From positions 62,001 through 126,000 of the forward strand of contig NZ_BONI01000005.1 in NCBI RefSeq assembly GCF_016862635.1: 64,000 nt of DNA. Reading direction: 5' to 3'. The notes beneath the pieces are model-generated. The model was given only the letters and a program-made list of their open reading frames with translations. It had not been told where the DNA came from and made no database searches. A program made the translations under genes and the position numbers. Every line of letters starts with the position of its first letter. Position 1 is the first letter of the stretch. Shown here in pieces: positions 1-8,856 of this stretch. Source of the DNA: Catellatospora coxensis. Lineage in GTDB: Bacteria; Actinomycetota; Actinomycetes; Mycobacteriales; Micromonosporaceae.

Positions 1-2
1 AG

Positions 3-1241
3 GTCGGCGCGAACGTGTTCGCGCTGGGCACGGTCAGCCTGATCACCGACGTGTCGTCCGAGATGGTCACCGCGGTGCTGCCGCTGTACCTGGTGCTCGG
101 GCTGCAGCTCAGCCCGCTCGCGTACGGCATGATCGACGGGATCTACACCGGAGCGACCGCGCTGCTGCGCCTGGTCGGCGGGTACGTCGCCGACCGGACC
201 CGCCGCCGCAAGGCCGTCGCCGGGCTGGGCTACGGCCTGTCCGCCGTGGCCAAGCTCGCGCTGCTGGCCGCGGGACGGTCGGTCCCCGCGATCGGGCTGG
301 TCATCGCCGCCGACCGCACCGGCAAGGGCCTGCGCGCCGCACCCCGCGACGCGATGATCACGCTGTCCACGCCGCCGGAGGCGCTGGGCCGGGCGTTCGG
401 CGTGCACCGCGCCATGGACAGTGTCGGGGCGTTCCTCGGCCCGCTGGTCGCGCTCGGGGTGCTGGCGCTGGCCGCGAACTCGTTCGACGCCGTGTTCGTG
501 GTCAGCTTCTGCGTCGCCGCGCTGGGCGTGATGGTGCTGGTGCTGTTCGTCCGCGACCGCCGGGAGGCCGTGCCCGCCACGGCGAAGGTGTCGCTGCGCG
601 AGGCCGCGTCGCTGCTGCGCGACGCCCCGGTGCGGCGGCTGGTGCTGGCCGCCTGCCTGCTGGGCCTGGCCACCATCGGCGACGGCTTCGTCTACCTGCT
701 GCTGCAGCGCCGCGAGGAGCTGAGCACGGTGTGGTTCCCGCTGCTGGCCGCCGGGACCAGCCTCGGCTACCTGCTGCTGGCCGCCCCGCTGGGCGTGCTC
801 GCCGACCGGGTCGGCCGGCTGCCGGTGATGCTCGGCGGCTACGTCGCGCTGACGGCGGCGTACCTGCTGCTGTTCGGGCCGCTGGGCGGCATGCCGCTGC
901 TGGTGGTGACGCTGGGCCTGTACGGACTGTTCTACGCCGCGACCGACGGCGTCCTGATGGCGCTGGCCGGGCCGGTGCTGCCCGACCGGCTGCGCACCAC
1001 CGGTATCGCGCTGATCCAGACCGGCCAGGCCCTGGCGTACCTGCTCTCCTCGGTCCTGTTCGGACTCGCCTGGCAGACCTGGGGACCGGCCGCCGCGTCC
1101 CGGGTCGCCGCGCTCGCGGTGGTGCTCGCCGTCGCCGCGACCCTGCTGCTGCTCCGCCCCCGCGCCGGCGTCGCGACCGGGGCGCCGCCGGGCGATACGG
1201 CGGGCGCCGACCACCCGAGCCACGAGGAGCGGACCGTCTGA
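3..1241 (+). CDS. MFS transporter (5' end outside the window)
   Basis: This is a drug/metabolite exporter of the major facilitator superfamily. The frame is open from the first base, and the residues just before the first possible start (VGAN, then VFALGTVSLITDVSSEM) match the usual conserved first helix of this family, so the gene begins upstream of the window. About 11 to 12 hydrophobic segments are visible. The loop after helix 2 carries the MFS signature region (GGYVADRTRRRK), and a second copy (LGVLADRVGRLP) starts the C-terminal half. The stop overlaps the next start by one base (TGATG), so the propeller protein that follows is translationally coupled. The substrate cannot be told from sequence. 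Confidence 0.85.
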   Translation, partial: VGANVFALGTVSLITDVSSEMVTAVLPLYLVLGLQLSPLAYGMIDGIYTGATALLRLVGGYVADRTRRRKAVAGLGYGLSAVAKLALLAAGRSVPAIGLVIAADRTGKGLRAAPRDAMITLSTPPEALGRAFGVHRAMDSVGAFLGPLVALGVLALAANSFDAVFVVSFCVAALGVMVLVLFVRDRREAVPATAKVSLREAASLLRDAPVRRLVLAACLLGLATIGDGFVYLLLQRREELSTVWFPLLAAGTSLGYLLLAAPLGVLADRVGRLPVMLGGYVALTAAYLLLFGPLGGMPLLVVTLGLYGLFYAATDGVLMALAGPVLPDRLRTTGIALIQTGQALAYLLSSVLFGLAWQTWGPAAASRVAALAVVLAVAATLLLLRPRAGVATGAPPGDTAGADHPSHEERTV

Positions 1242-2221
1242 TGGCCGAGCTCACCACCCGCGCCCGGGTCACCGTCGCCGCGGCCGTCACCGTGCTGCTG
1301 GCCGCCGTCGCCGTCGGCTACATCCGGTTCGCCAAGGACGAGGCCGCCGCGGTCGAGGCCGCCCCGCCCGGCTCGGTCACCCTCGACCCCGGGCCGCGGC
1401 TGCTGGTCGTCAGCGACCGGCACGCCGCCACCGTGTCCCGCGACGACCCGTCCGGCACGCGCCAGGTGTCCGGGGTGGAGTGCGTGCGCGTCTACGCAGC
1501 CGCGGGCACCGGCGTGTGCATCCAGCCCGACACGGCCTGGTCGTACCAGCTGGTGGTGCTGGACCGCGAGCTGCGGCCGACCCGCTCGTTCGCGGTGCCG
1601 GGGCTGCCCAACCGGGCGCGGGTGTCGACCAGCGGGCGGATGGTCGCCTGGACCACCTTCGTCGGCGGCGACTCCTACAGCAGCGGCGGCTTCTCCACCC
1701 GCACCGGCATCCTGGACACCCGGGACGGCACGCTGGTCACGACGCTGGAGGAGTTCGCGGTGACCCGCGAGGGCAAGGCGTACCGCAACGCCGACGTCAA
1801 CTTCTGGGGCGTCACGTTCACCGCCGACGACAACGCCTTCTACGCGACCATGTCCACCGGCGGCAAGCGCTACCTGGTCAGCGGCGACTTCGCGGCCCGG
1901 ACGGTACGCACGGTCGCCGAGAACGTGGAGTGCCCGTCGCTGTCGCCGGACGGCAAGCGGATCGCGTTCAAGCAGGCGGTCGGCGGCGACCCGCAGCGCG
2001 GCTGGCGGCTGTCCGTGCTGGACCTGGCCACCCTGGCGGTGACCAACCTGGCCGAGCCGAACAGCGTCGACGACCAGGCCGCCTGGCTCGACGACGGCAC
2101 GGTGGCGTACACCCTGCGCGGCCCCGACGGCACCCCGTCGATCTGGTCCGTGCCCGCAGACGGCACCGGCAAGCCGACCCTCCTGCTCGACCAGGCCGAG
2201 TCCCCTGCCGCCCTGGGCTGA
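1241..2221 (+). CDS. Membrane-anchored TolB-like beta-propeller protein
   Basis: This 326-residue protein has a short cytoplasmic N-terminus, one hydrophobic helix (about residues 8-27) and then an extracytoplasmic domain. Its repeated strands resemble TolB/WD40-like propeller blades: 'PSLSPDGKRIAFKQ', 'AAWLDDGTVAYTL' and 'SIWSVPADGTG' are typical blade ends. No catalytic motif is visible. The ATG overlaps the stop of the MFS gene by one base, which fixes this start and suggests the two work together, perhaps as an accessory to the exporter; that role is inference. It ends six bases before the stop of the convergent FUSC gene. Confidence 0.75.
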   Translation: MAELTTRARVTVAAAVTVLLAAVAVGYIRFAKDEAAAVEAAPPGSVTLDPGPRLLVVSDRHAATVSRDDPSGTRQVSGVECVRVYAAAGTGVCIQPDTAWSYQLVVLDRELRPTRSFAVPGLPNRARVSTSGRMVAWTTFVGGDSYSSGGFSTRTGILDTRDGTLVTTLEEFAVTREGKAYRNADVNFWGVTFTADDNAFYATMSTGGKRYLVSGDFAARTVRTVAENVECPSLSPDGKRIAFKQAVGGDPQRGWRLSVLDLATLAVTNLAEPNSVDDQAAWLDDGTVAYTLRGPDGTPSIWSVPADGTGKPTLLLDQAESPAALG

Positions 2222-2227
2222 GCTGGG

Positions 2228-4393
2228 TCAGCGCCACCAGGGGCGGCGGCGCTGGTCGGCCAGGGCGTGGGCCGGGGCGACCAGGTCGGCCAGGTGCAGT
2301 TCCAGGTGACGCAGGTGCTCGCCGACCCAGCGGCGGCGCAGCCGGTGCGCGGGCGTGCCGTCGCCGCCCACCCCGGCCACCTCGTCGTCGGGCGGGCTCG
2401 GCGGGACCAGCGGCGGCGGCATCGGCCCCGACGGCTCGCCGACCTGCTCGGCGAGGTTCGCGTAGAACGCGGCGAGCGCGTCGGCGTGCCGGAGCAGCGC
2501 GTCGCAGCGCGGGTCCGGGGAGGCGTCACGCGGCGTCAGGTCGTCGAGGGCGTTCGCGGTCTGGCGCAGCCGCACCCCGGAGATGACCAGCCGCCACAGG
2601 CCCTGCCGGTCCATCCGCTTCGACCCGGGTTCGGCGAGGTAGCCGCGCAGGGCGTCCTCCAGCCGGAACGCGGTCGCGGCGGCGCGGACCTCCAGTTCGG
2701 GAGGGTGCGAGCGCCGTCCCAGCGCCCACGCCACCGCCTCGGTCAGGTGCGCCCCGCCCTCGCGGAACATCTCGCCGACGCCGTCACGGACCAGGTCACC
2801 GGCCCCGCGCGGCCAGACCAGCAGGCCGGCGACGAGGCTGACCAGGCAGCCGATCGCGACGTCCTGCAGGCGCACCAGGCCCAGTGTCCAGCCGGTCGGC
2901 GCGAGGATGTTGTAGAGCACCAGGATCACCACGGTGAACGCCGCCTGGCTCGCGATGTCGGGCAGCTTGCCGGGCCCGTACGCGACCACGAACACCGCTA
3001 CCGCGAGCGCGCCCCAGCTCGCCCACGGGGACGGCCCGAGCAGCGGCAGCAGCGCCGCACCGACCGCGACCCCCGCGGCCGTGCCGACGATCGCCTTGAC
3101 CGCCTGCGTGCCCGTCGACGCCGCGCTGGTACGCAGCACCGACAGCGCCCCCAACAGCACCCAGAACCCGCTGCGCACCCCGCTGAGCTGCACGATCACC
3201 ACGGCCGCGGACAGCGCCAGCGCCCCGCGCAGCGCGTTGACCAGCCACACCGAGCGCAGGCTGGCGTTGCGCAGCACGATCCCGGCGACCCCGGCCAGGG
3301 TGACCAGGCGGCGCAGCGGCGGCCGGTCCGGCCGGGCCATGCCGTACCAGCGGCGCACGCTGTCGCCGACGGTCAGCGGGTCGGCTCCCCGGGTCGCGAT
3401 GAGCACGTCGGTGGCGAACGCGCGTACGCAGTTGGCGGTGGTCTGGCCGTAGAACGCGACGACCAGCTCCATCGGGTCCGCGTCCGGCCGGCCCTCGCCG
3501 GTCAGCCGGGCCACGCTGTCCACCCTCGCCTGCTCCAGGGCCTTCAGGTCCGGATCGACCTGCTCGCCGCGCAGCACCGCGGCCGCCTCGCGCAGCACCT
3601 TCGCCGACGCCTCCAGCGGGGCCCGCTGCGTCAGCGGGGCGTCGCGCAGGTCACCGCACCGGTCGATGCCGTCGCCGACCAGACCCTTGCACCATTCCAG
3701 CTGGTTGACCGCCCCGGCCATGGCCTGGTCGGCGATGACCAGCCCGCTCGGCCGGTACGGCGCCGACACGAACAGCGCCATCATCCGGTGTGTGGCGTCC
3801 ACGACGGCGGCCCGCAACTCGGGCAGCGCGGCCCGGCGCGCCCCCGCCTCCAGCAGGTCGGCCAGCCCGACGGCCAGCGTCGCGGTGGCCCGGCGCAGCT
3901 CCGCGCCCGCCGAACGGGGCGCCATCAGCACCACGGCCAGGCCGCCGACCCCGGTCGCGAGCACCCACCCGGCGACCCGGTCGCCGATGACGCCCACCGG
4001 GGCGGCCGCCGACGCCGCCAGCATGTACGGCAGCATCGCCGCGGCCGCGCCGGAGGCGTCGTTGGGGCCGATCACGGCGGCGTAGTACGACGTGAACGCG
4101 ACCACGGCGGTGGCGATCGCGGCGGCGACCACCGAGTGGCTGACCAGGGTGCCGATCACGATCAGGACCGCGCCCACGGAGGTGAGCATGGTGTGGGCCA
4201 CGGCCCGGTCCCGGCGGGTGCCGCCGAACGACGCCAGCACCAGGCTCGCGAACCCGCCGAACGCCGTGAACGTCGCCACCTGCGGCGACTTGATCACCAG
4301 CAGCGCGAACGCGAACAGCGCCGGGACCAGCACCGCCGCCCGGACCGCCCGGATCGCGGCGGCGGGCGACCACAGCGTCCGCCACCAGCTCAC
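2228..4393 (-). CDS. FUSC-family (fusaric acid resistance-like) membrane protein
   Basis: The protein has 721 residues. It is built as two repeats of a block of about six membrane helices followed by a soluble helical region, the layout of the FUSC/aromatic-acid exporter family (PF13515 and relatives). The first helices start around residue 20 (VPALFAFALLVIK). The second membrane block begins near residue 400 after a long charged helical domain. I chose the GTG at 4393 because the next residues (SWWRTLWSP) lead straight into the first helix; upstream of it the frame is only proline/arginine-rich antisense noise over the neighbouring gene. Family members export small aromatic or weak-acid compounds, but the substrate here is unknown. 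Confidence 0.8.
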   Translation of the reverse strand: MSWWRTLWSPAAAIRAVRAAVLVPALFAFALLVIKSPQVATFTAFGGFASLVLASFGGTRRDRAVAHTMLTSVGAVLIVIGTLVSHSVVAAAIATAVVAFTSYYAAVIGPNDASGAAAAMLPYMLAASAAAPVGVIGDRVAGWVLATGVGGLAVVLMAPRSAGAELRRATATLAVGLADLLEAGARRAALPELRAAVVDATHRMMALFVSAPYRPSGLVIADQAMAGAVNQLEWCKGLVGDGIDRCGDLRDAPLTQRAPLEASAKVLREAAAVLRGEQVDPDLKALEQARVDSVARLTGEGRPDADPMELVVAFYGQTTANCVRAFATDVLIATRGADPLTVGDSVRRWYGMARPDRPPLRRLVTLAGVAGIVLRNASLRSVWLVNALRGALALSAAVVIVQLSGVRSGFWVLLGALSVLRTSAASTGTQAVKAIVGTAAGVAVGAALLPLLGPSPWASWGALAVAVFVVAYGPGKLPDIASQAAFTVVILVLYNILAPTGWTLGLVRLQDVAIGCLVSLVAGLLVWPRGAGDLVRDGVGEMFREGGAHLTEAVAWALGRRSHPPELEVRAAATAFRLEDALRGYLAEPGSKRMDRQGLWRLVISGVRLRQTANALDDLTPRDASPDPRCDALLRHADALAAFYANLAEQVGEPSGPMPPPLVPPSPPDDEVAGVGGDGTPAHRLRRRWVGEHLRHLELHLADLVAPAHALADQRRRPWWR

Positions 4394-4428
4394 GCCCTCA
4401 GCGTCTCCCGGATCGGGCCGTGGTGAGG

Positions 4429-5337
4429 TCAGTTCCGCACGAGTGGGGCGACCTCCTGCGCGGCGAACGCCATGAAACCCTCCGGGTCCGGGTCGTCGGG
4501 CGTGGGCTGCAACACCACCGTGTCCACTCCGGCGGCGGCCCAGGTGCGCACGGCCTCGGCGACCGCCTCCGCGCCGCCGGCGACGCCGTGGCCGTCCATG
4601 GTGTCGTAGCCCCAGTGGACCCGTTCGGCCTCCATCCGGGCCGCCGCGTCTCGGCCGGTCGCCACGTGCAAGTAGAGCACGACCGGGTGGTACTCGGTGC
4701 GCTCGCCCCGGGCCCGGCCCTCGTCGATCAGCCGGCGCGCCCGGCGTACCTGCTCGACGGTGGTGCCGCCGGTGAGGATGGTGCCGTCGGCGACCTCCCC
4801 GGACAGCCGCAGCGTGCGGTCGCCGGTCGCCCCGGCCAGCAGCTCGGGCCGCCGCGGCGGCGGCCAGTCCAGCGCGACGCCGTCGAGCCGGACGTAGCGG
4901 CCCTGGCTGGTCACCCGCTCCCCGGACAGCAGCGCCCGCAGCGCCGTGAGGTGCTCGCGCAGCAGCGCCATCGGCGACTCGGCCCGCGCGCCGACCTGGC
5001 CCATCCAGTCCTGCACGCCGTGGCCCACGCCGACCCGGGCCCGGCCGGGGAACAGCCGGTGCAGGGTGGCCAGCTCCATCGCGGTGATCGCGACGTTGCG
5101 CAGCGGCACCGGCAGCAGGCCGACGCCGACGGTGAGGCGCTCGGTCCAGGCCAGGGCGGCCACGGCCGCGGTGATGCCGCTCTCCAGGAAGCAGTCCTCC
5201 CACAGCCACAGCTCGTCCAGCCCGGCCTGGTCGGCGGCCTGCGCCACCGACCGCAGCCGCTCCGGCGGCAACTGCGGCACGAACACCGCGCCCACTCTGG
5301 TCTCAGGTCGTACGCTCGATTCGGTCACGCCGATCAT
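4429..5337 (-). CDS. LLM-class (luciferase-like) F420/FMN-dependent oxidoreductase
   Basis: This 302-residue TIM-barrel enzyme belongs to the bacterial luciferase-like monooxygenase family. Typical landmarks are the N-terminal strand (VGAVFVPQLPPERL), 'ELWLWEDCF' following it, the 'TERLTVGVGLLPVPLRN' strand, and 'FPGRARVGVGHGVQDWM', which is the usual 'PGR..lGvG.G' cofactor-side motif. In actinomycetes such proteins most often use F420, but FMN cannot be excluded. The ATG at 5337 is the first start that leaves the barrel intact. The gene lies downstream of no obvious partner; the SUKH gene is divergent 141 bases away. Confidence 0.8.
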   Translation of the reverse strand: MIGVTESSVRPETRVGAVFVPQLPPERLRSVAQAADQAGLDELWLWEDCFLESGITAAVAALAWTERLTVGVGLLPVPLRNVAITAMELATLHRLFPGRARVGVGHGVQDWMGQVGARAESPMALLREHLTALRALLSGERVTSQGRYVRLDGVALDWPPPRRPELLAGATGDRTLRLSGEVADGTILTGGTTVEQVRRARRLIDEGRARGERTEYHPVVLYLHVATGRDAAARMEAERVHWGYDTMDGHGVAGGAEAVAEAVRTWAAAGVDTVVLQPTPDDPDPEGFMAFAAQEVAPLVRN

Positions 5338-5478
5338 GATGGCGCAGCGCCGCCAAGAGCGGAACCGACACCCGCCGCGGGACCGCGATCGTCGGATGGT
5401 TCCTCTACTCTGCCGTCCCATGGCCGTCTTGCTCGCCCACCCGCCGTCCGAAGCCGACCCGAGCCGGGGCGGCCGGGC

Positions 5479-6192
5479 ATGACCGAGGACGAGCTGCTCG
5501 ACCGCATCCGCGCCCGCGTGGCCGTCTCCCCCGCCTGGGACGGCCCGGCCCGGGTCGCCACCCAGGCGGAGATCGCCGAGGCCGAGCACGTCATCGGCTT
5601 CCCCGTGCCGCCGCTGCTGCGCCGGATCTACCTGGAGGTCGCCAACGGCGGCTTCGGGCCCTGGGACAGCGTCATCGGGGTCGGCGAAAGCGCCTGGACC
5701 AGCGACGCCCTGGACATCGTCGAGCTGTACCAGGGCTTCAGCACCCGGCCGGAGGGTCATCCGCCGGGGATGGTCCCGGTGTACGACGTGGGCTGCGCGA
5801 TGTGGTGGCTGGTCGACTTCAGCGACCCGGCCGGCCCGATGTGGGGGTGGGACACGTCCAGCTGCTGCTTCGTGCATGCGCTGTCACCGCAGGGGCTGAC
5901 CCTGTTCGCGTGGCTCGCCGAGGCCCACGACGGCCGGGACGCCCGCCGCATCGAGCCGCAGTGGGTGTGCCGGCCCGTCCCGGTCTGGCCGCCCGAGCGC
6001 CCGCCCCGCCGCACACCCCCGCCGGATCCCGCCTCCGCCGGTCCCCCGGTGATCGCCGACCCGATGGTCAAGCGGTCCGTGCTCCGCGTTCCTCCCGCAG
6101 GCACGCCACGACGTCCCGCCCCCGGCCGCGATCCCCGGCCGCGCTGGACACTGCGCTCACCGAATGCCGCATCCCGGCGTGACGGCCATTGA
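5479..6192 (+). CDS. SMI1/KNR4 (SUKH) domain protein
   Basis: This protein has 237 residues. The first ~165 form a SUKH fold, recognisable from 'ATQAEIAEAEHVIGFPVPP', 'YLEVANGGFGPW' (the conserved 'aNGG.gP' motif) and the later 'W.W.VDFSDP.GPMWGWD' segment. In bacteria this fold is common in immunity proteins against contact-dependent and polymorphic toxins, but no toxin gene is beside it. The C-terminal ~70 residues are proline/arginine-rich and low in complexity, so they may be disordered or the true end may differ. The ATG follows a GGGGCGGCCGGGC stretch that can act as a weak ribosome site. Confidence 0.7.
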   Translation: MTEDELLDRIRARVAVSPAWDGPARVATQAEIAEAEHVIGFPVPPLLRRIYLEVANGGFGPWDSVIGVGESAWTSDALDIVELYQGFSTRPEGHPPGMVPVYDVGCAMWWLVDFSDPAGPMWGWDTSSCCFVHALSPQGLTLFAWLAEAHDGRDARRIEPQWVCRPVPVWPPERPPRRTPPPDPASAGPPVIADPMVKRSVLRVPPAGTPRRPAPGRDPRPRWTLRSPNAASRRDGH

Positions 6193-6379
6193 TCACGCCG
6201 GCCGCGGCATCCCGGCGGTCGAGGCGCTGATCACGCCGGGTGCGGCGTTCCGGAGCGATCAAGCAGGCCGGGCCGTTAGCGTGGACAGAGGGCCGCGAAC
6301 CGGCCACCTGCCGTGCGCGGCAGGTCCGCCGTCTGAGAGCTTCACGCGGCCCGCCGCCACACCGACGGGGGGCACCGAG

Positions 6380-7750
6380 ATGGCCGCATCGACGCTGGAG
6401 CAGCTGCGAGCACGCGTCTCCGGGCAGGTGATCACGCCCGGCGACGCCGACTACGACCAGGCGCGCACCGTGCACAACGCCATGTACGACCGGCGGCCGC
6501 GCGCGGTGGTGCGCTGCACGAGCACCGCCGACGTGCAGGCGGTGGTCGACTTCGCCCGCGAGAACGGCCTGGACCTGGCGGTACGCGGCGGCGGGCACAG
6601 CGTGCCCGGCTTCGGCACGGTCGACGACGGGATCGTGGCGGACCTGTCCGGCATGCGCGCCGTCACCGTGGACCCGCACGCCCGCACCGCCCACGCGGGC
6701 GGCGGCGCGACCTGGGGCGACTACAACGCCGCGACCGGCGAGCACGGGCTGGCCTCGACCGGCGGCATCATCTCCACCACCGGCGTCGGCGGGCTCACCC
6801 TCGGCGGCGGCATCGGCTACCTCGCCCGCGGCCTGGGCCTGTCCTGCGACAACCTGCTCTCGGCCGAGGTCGTCACCGCCGACGGGCGGGCGGTCGTGGC
6901 CAGCGAGAAGGAGCACGAGGACCTGTTCTGGGCGCTGCGCGGGGGAGGCGGCAACTTCGGCGCGGTGACCTCGTTCGAGTTCGCGCTGAGCCCGGTCGGC
7001 GAGATCTACGGCGGCCCGATGTTCTTCGAACTGGATGCCACCCGTGACCTGCTGGCGTTCTTCCGCGAGTTCATCGCGGACGCGCCCGAGCAGTACGGCG
7101 GCTTCCCCGCGTTCCAGATCGCGCCGCCGCTGCCGTTCATCCCCGCCGACCGGCACGGCGAGCCGTTCATCGCGATGGTGAACTGCTGGACCGGGTCCAC
7201 GGCCGACGGTGAGCGCATCATCGACCGGATCCGCGCGGTCGCGCCGCCGGTCGCCGAGATGGTCGGCCCGATGCCGTACGCGGCCCTGAACAGCGCCTTC
7301 GACGGCCTGGTGCCGCCGGGGCTGCAGCACTACTGGAAGGCCAGCTTCGTCAGGGAGCTGACCGACGAGGCGATCAACGCGCATGCGGAGCACGGGCCGA
7401 AGGTGCCCGTGGTGAACTCGACCGTGCACATCTACCCGATCAACGGGGCCTGCCACCGGGTCGCCCCCGACGCGACCGCGTTCGCGTACCGCGACGCGAA
7501 CTTCGCCGTGGTCATCGCCGGGATGTGGCCCGACCCGGCCGACAACGACGCCAACACCGCCTGGGTCCGCGACTACTACGCGGCGACCGCGCCGATGTCG
7601 GAGGAGGGCGGATACATCAACTTCATGGCCGGCGACGACCAGGACCGGATCCGGGCCAACTACCGCGACAACTACGAGGCGCTCGTCGAGGTGAAACGCG
7701 CCTACGACCCGGACAACCTGTTCCACCTCAACCAGAACATCCGCCCCTGA
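6380..7750 (+). CDS. FAD-linked oxidase with BBE domain
   Basis: The 456-residue protein joins an FAD_binding_4 (PCMH) domain to a C-terminal berberine-bridge BBE motif ('NLFHLNQNIRP'). The 'RGGGHSVPG' segment carries the histidine used for 8-alpha covalent FAD attachment in this family. The position that holds the second attaching cysteine in bicovalent members is serine here ('GGIISTTGVGGLTLGGG'), so only a single covalent link is expected. Related actinomycete enzymes oxidise sugars or late metabolites. The ATG at 6380 has a GGGGGG ribosome site seven bases upstream. The 187-base leader contains a small hairpin (ACCTGCCG..CGGCAGGT near 6308) and no clear promoter boxes. Confidence 0.85.
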   Translation: MAASTLEQLRARVSGQVITPGDADYDQARTVHNAMYDRRPRAVVRCTSTADVQAVVDFARENGLDLAVRGGGHSVPGFGTVDDGIVADLSGMRAVTVDPHARTAHAGGGATWGDYNAATGEHGLASTGGIISTTGVGGLTLGGGIGYLARGLGLSCDNLLSAEVVTADGRAVVASEKEHEDLFWALRGGGGNFGAVTSFEFALSPVGEIYGGPMFFELDATRDLLAFFREFIADAPEQYGGFPAFQIAPPLPFIPADRHGEPFIAMVNCWTGSTADGERIIDRIRAVAPPVAEMVGPMPYAALNSAFDGLVPPGLQHYWKASFVRELTDEAINAHAEHGPKVPVVNSTVHIYPINGACHRVAPDATAFAYRDANFAVVIAGMWPDPADNDANTAWVRDYYAATAPMSEEGGYINFMAGDDQDRIRANYRDNYEALVEVKRAYDPDNLFHLNQNIRP

Positions 7751-7753
7751 CGG

Positions 7754-8134
7754 TCAGTCACCGAGGTAGATCACCGCATCGAGTTCGATGTCGAACCCGT
7801 GCAGCGCCACCGGCAGGGTGGTCCGCGCGGGCAGGTTCTCGGTGCCGAAGAACTCCACGTAGATCTCGTTCATGGTGGCGAAGTCGGCGAAGTCGCGCAG
7901 GTAGACCCCTACCCGCACCGCCTGGCTCAGGTCGCCTCCGGAGGCTCGGGCCACCTCGGCCAGGTTCGCGAAGGCGGCCCTGGCCTGGTCGGCGAACGCG
8001 CCCTTGACCCAGGTGCCGTCCGGCAGCACCGGGCAGGCCCCGGCCAGGAAGGCGAAGTCGCCCGCCACGACGGCATGCGAGTACGGGCCGCCGGGCGGGG
8101 CCGCCCCGTCCGCCTTGATGATCTTCTTCGGCAT
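7754..8134 (-). CDS. RidA-family (YjgF/UK114) protein
   Basis: This 126-residue protein matches RidA in length and in order of motifs: 'GGPYSHAVVAGDFAFLAG', 'QARAAFANLAEVARASG', 'VYLRDFADFATMNEIY' and 'LPARTTLPVA'. The last holds the conserved arginine that binds the carboxylate of imine/enamine substrates. RidA deaminates reactive enamines and imines made by PLP enzymes; in secondary pathways relatives have other roles. I chose ATG 8134 rather than the in-frame start 14 codons earlier because a GGAGG site lies nine bases before it and the family starts here. It converges with the flavin oxidase and the two stops are three bases apart. Confidence 0.9.
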   Translation of the reverse strand: MPKKIIKADGAAPPGGPYSHAVVAGDFAFLAGACPVLPDGTWVKGAFADQARAAFANLAEVARASGGDLSQAVRVGVYLRDFADFATMNEIYVEFFGTENLPARTTLPVALHGFDIELDAVIYLGD

Positions 8135-8205
8135 GGCAGGCGCCTCCAGGTCCGGATCGACGTGCGTGCCCGACAATCATGGCAGTGCCGCCCGCGGCGG
8201 GTGCG

Positions 8206-8856
8206 TCAGCCCGCGACGGGACGGTCCGGCGACACCGGCGCGCCACGCTGTGCCGCCACGTCGTGCGGACCGTCCACCAGCGCCACGCCGCCTCCCCCGA
8301 GCCGCAGCTCCTGCCGCAGATCGACGGCCTGCTCCCGTTCGACGACGGTGTGCTCGGCCTCCGGCGAGGAGCAGCGCACCCGCAGTTCACCGCGGGCCGT
8401 GCTGTCGCCCGCGGTGAGTGCGGTCAGCCGTCCGGCTTCGACGACGGCCGCCAGCGCGGTGACGGTGAGCTGCAGGGTCACCGCCGCGGTCAGGGTCGTG
8501 ACGACGGAGCCGCCGACGACGACGTCCACGTCGGCCTCGTACTCCCAGGGCATGGTGAAGCTGCGGATGCTCACCTCCCGGCGCAGGCCGGGCTGGTCGC
8601 GGGTCTCCCGGGCGGCGGTCAGCAGCGCCGACCTGGTCCGCCACGCGCCGACGAACATGTCGGAGACCTCGATGTCCAGCAGCTCGGCGATCTTCGTCAT
8701 GACCGCGCGCGCCAGGGCGGCCGCAGGGGCCTGCGGCTGATCGGCGACCAGTCCCGCCCCGGCCAGGCGTTCCGCGGCCGCCTCCAGCTCCCCTGCCGCC
8801 TGGCCGGGCCTGCCGGGGATGAGCTCTCCGAAGACGATGTCCCGGACGGTGGTCAC
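8206..8856 (-). CDS. Uncharacterised protein coupled to the triple-repeat surface protein
   Basis: I do not recognise this 216-residue protein. It has no signal peptide and no membrane helix. The first ~110 residues are helical ('AAAERLAGAGLVADQPQAP', 'ALARAVMTKIAELLDIEVS'), and the rest is strand-rich with alternating threonine and valine, ending in a proline-rich tail. Its GTG start overlaps the stop of the upstream surface-protein gene by four bases (GTGA), so the two are translationally coupled and probably act together. A cytoplasmic partner for a wall or membrane protein is possible, but that is inference. Confidence 0.55.
   Translation of the reverse strand: MTTVRDIVFGELIPGRPGQAAGELEAAAERLAGAGLVADQPQAPAAALARAVMTKIAELLDIEVSDMFVGAWRTRSALLTAARETRDQPGLRREVSIRSFTMPWEYEADVDVVVGGSVVTTLTAAVTLQLTVTALAAVVEAGRLTALTAGDSTARGELRVRCSSPEAEHTVVEREQAVDLRQELRLGGGGVALVDGPHDVAAQRGAPVSPDRPVAG

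Noticed and set aside
2267-4426. A 719-codon plus-strand frame over the FUSC gene.
   Set aside because: It shows no domains; the opposite strand encodes two membrane blocks with a proper layout.
6193-6379. Imperfect TGATCACGCCGG repeats in the leader of the BBE-type oxidase as an operator.
   Set aside because: The similarity fades after about 12 bases and could be chance in such GC-rich DNA.
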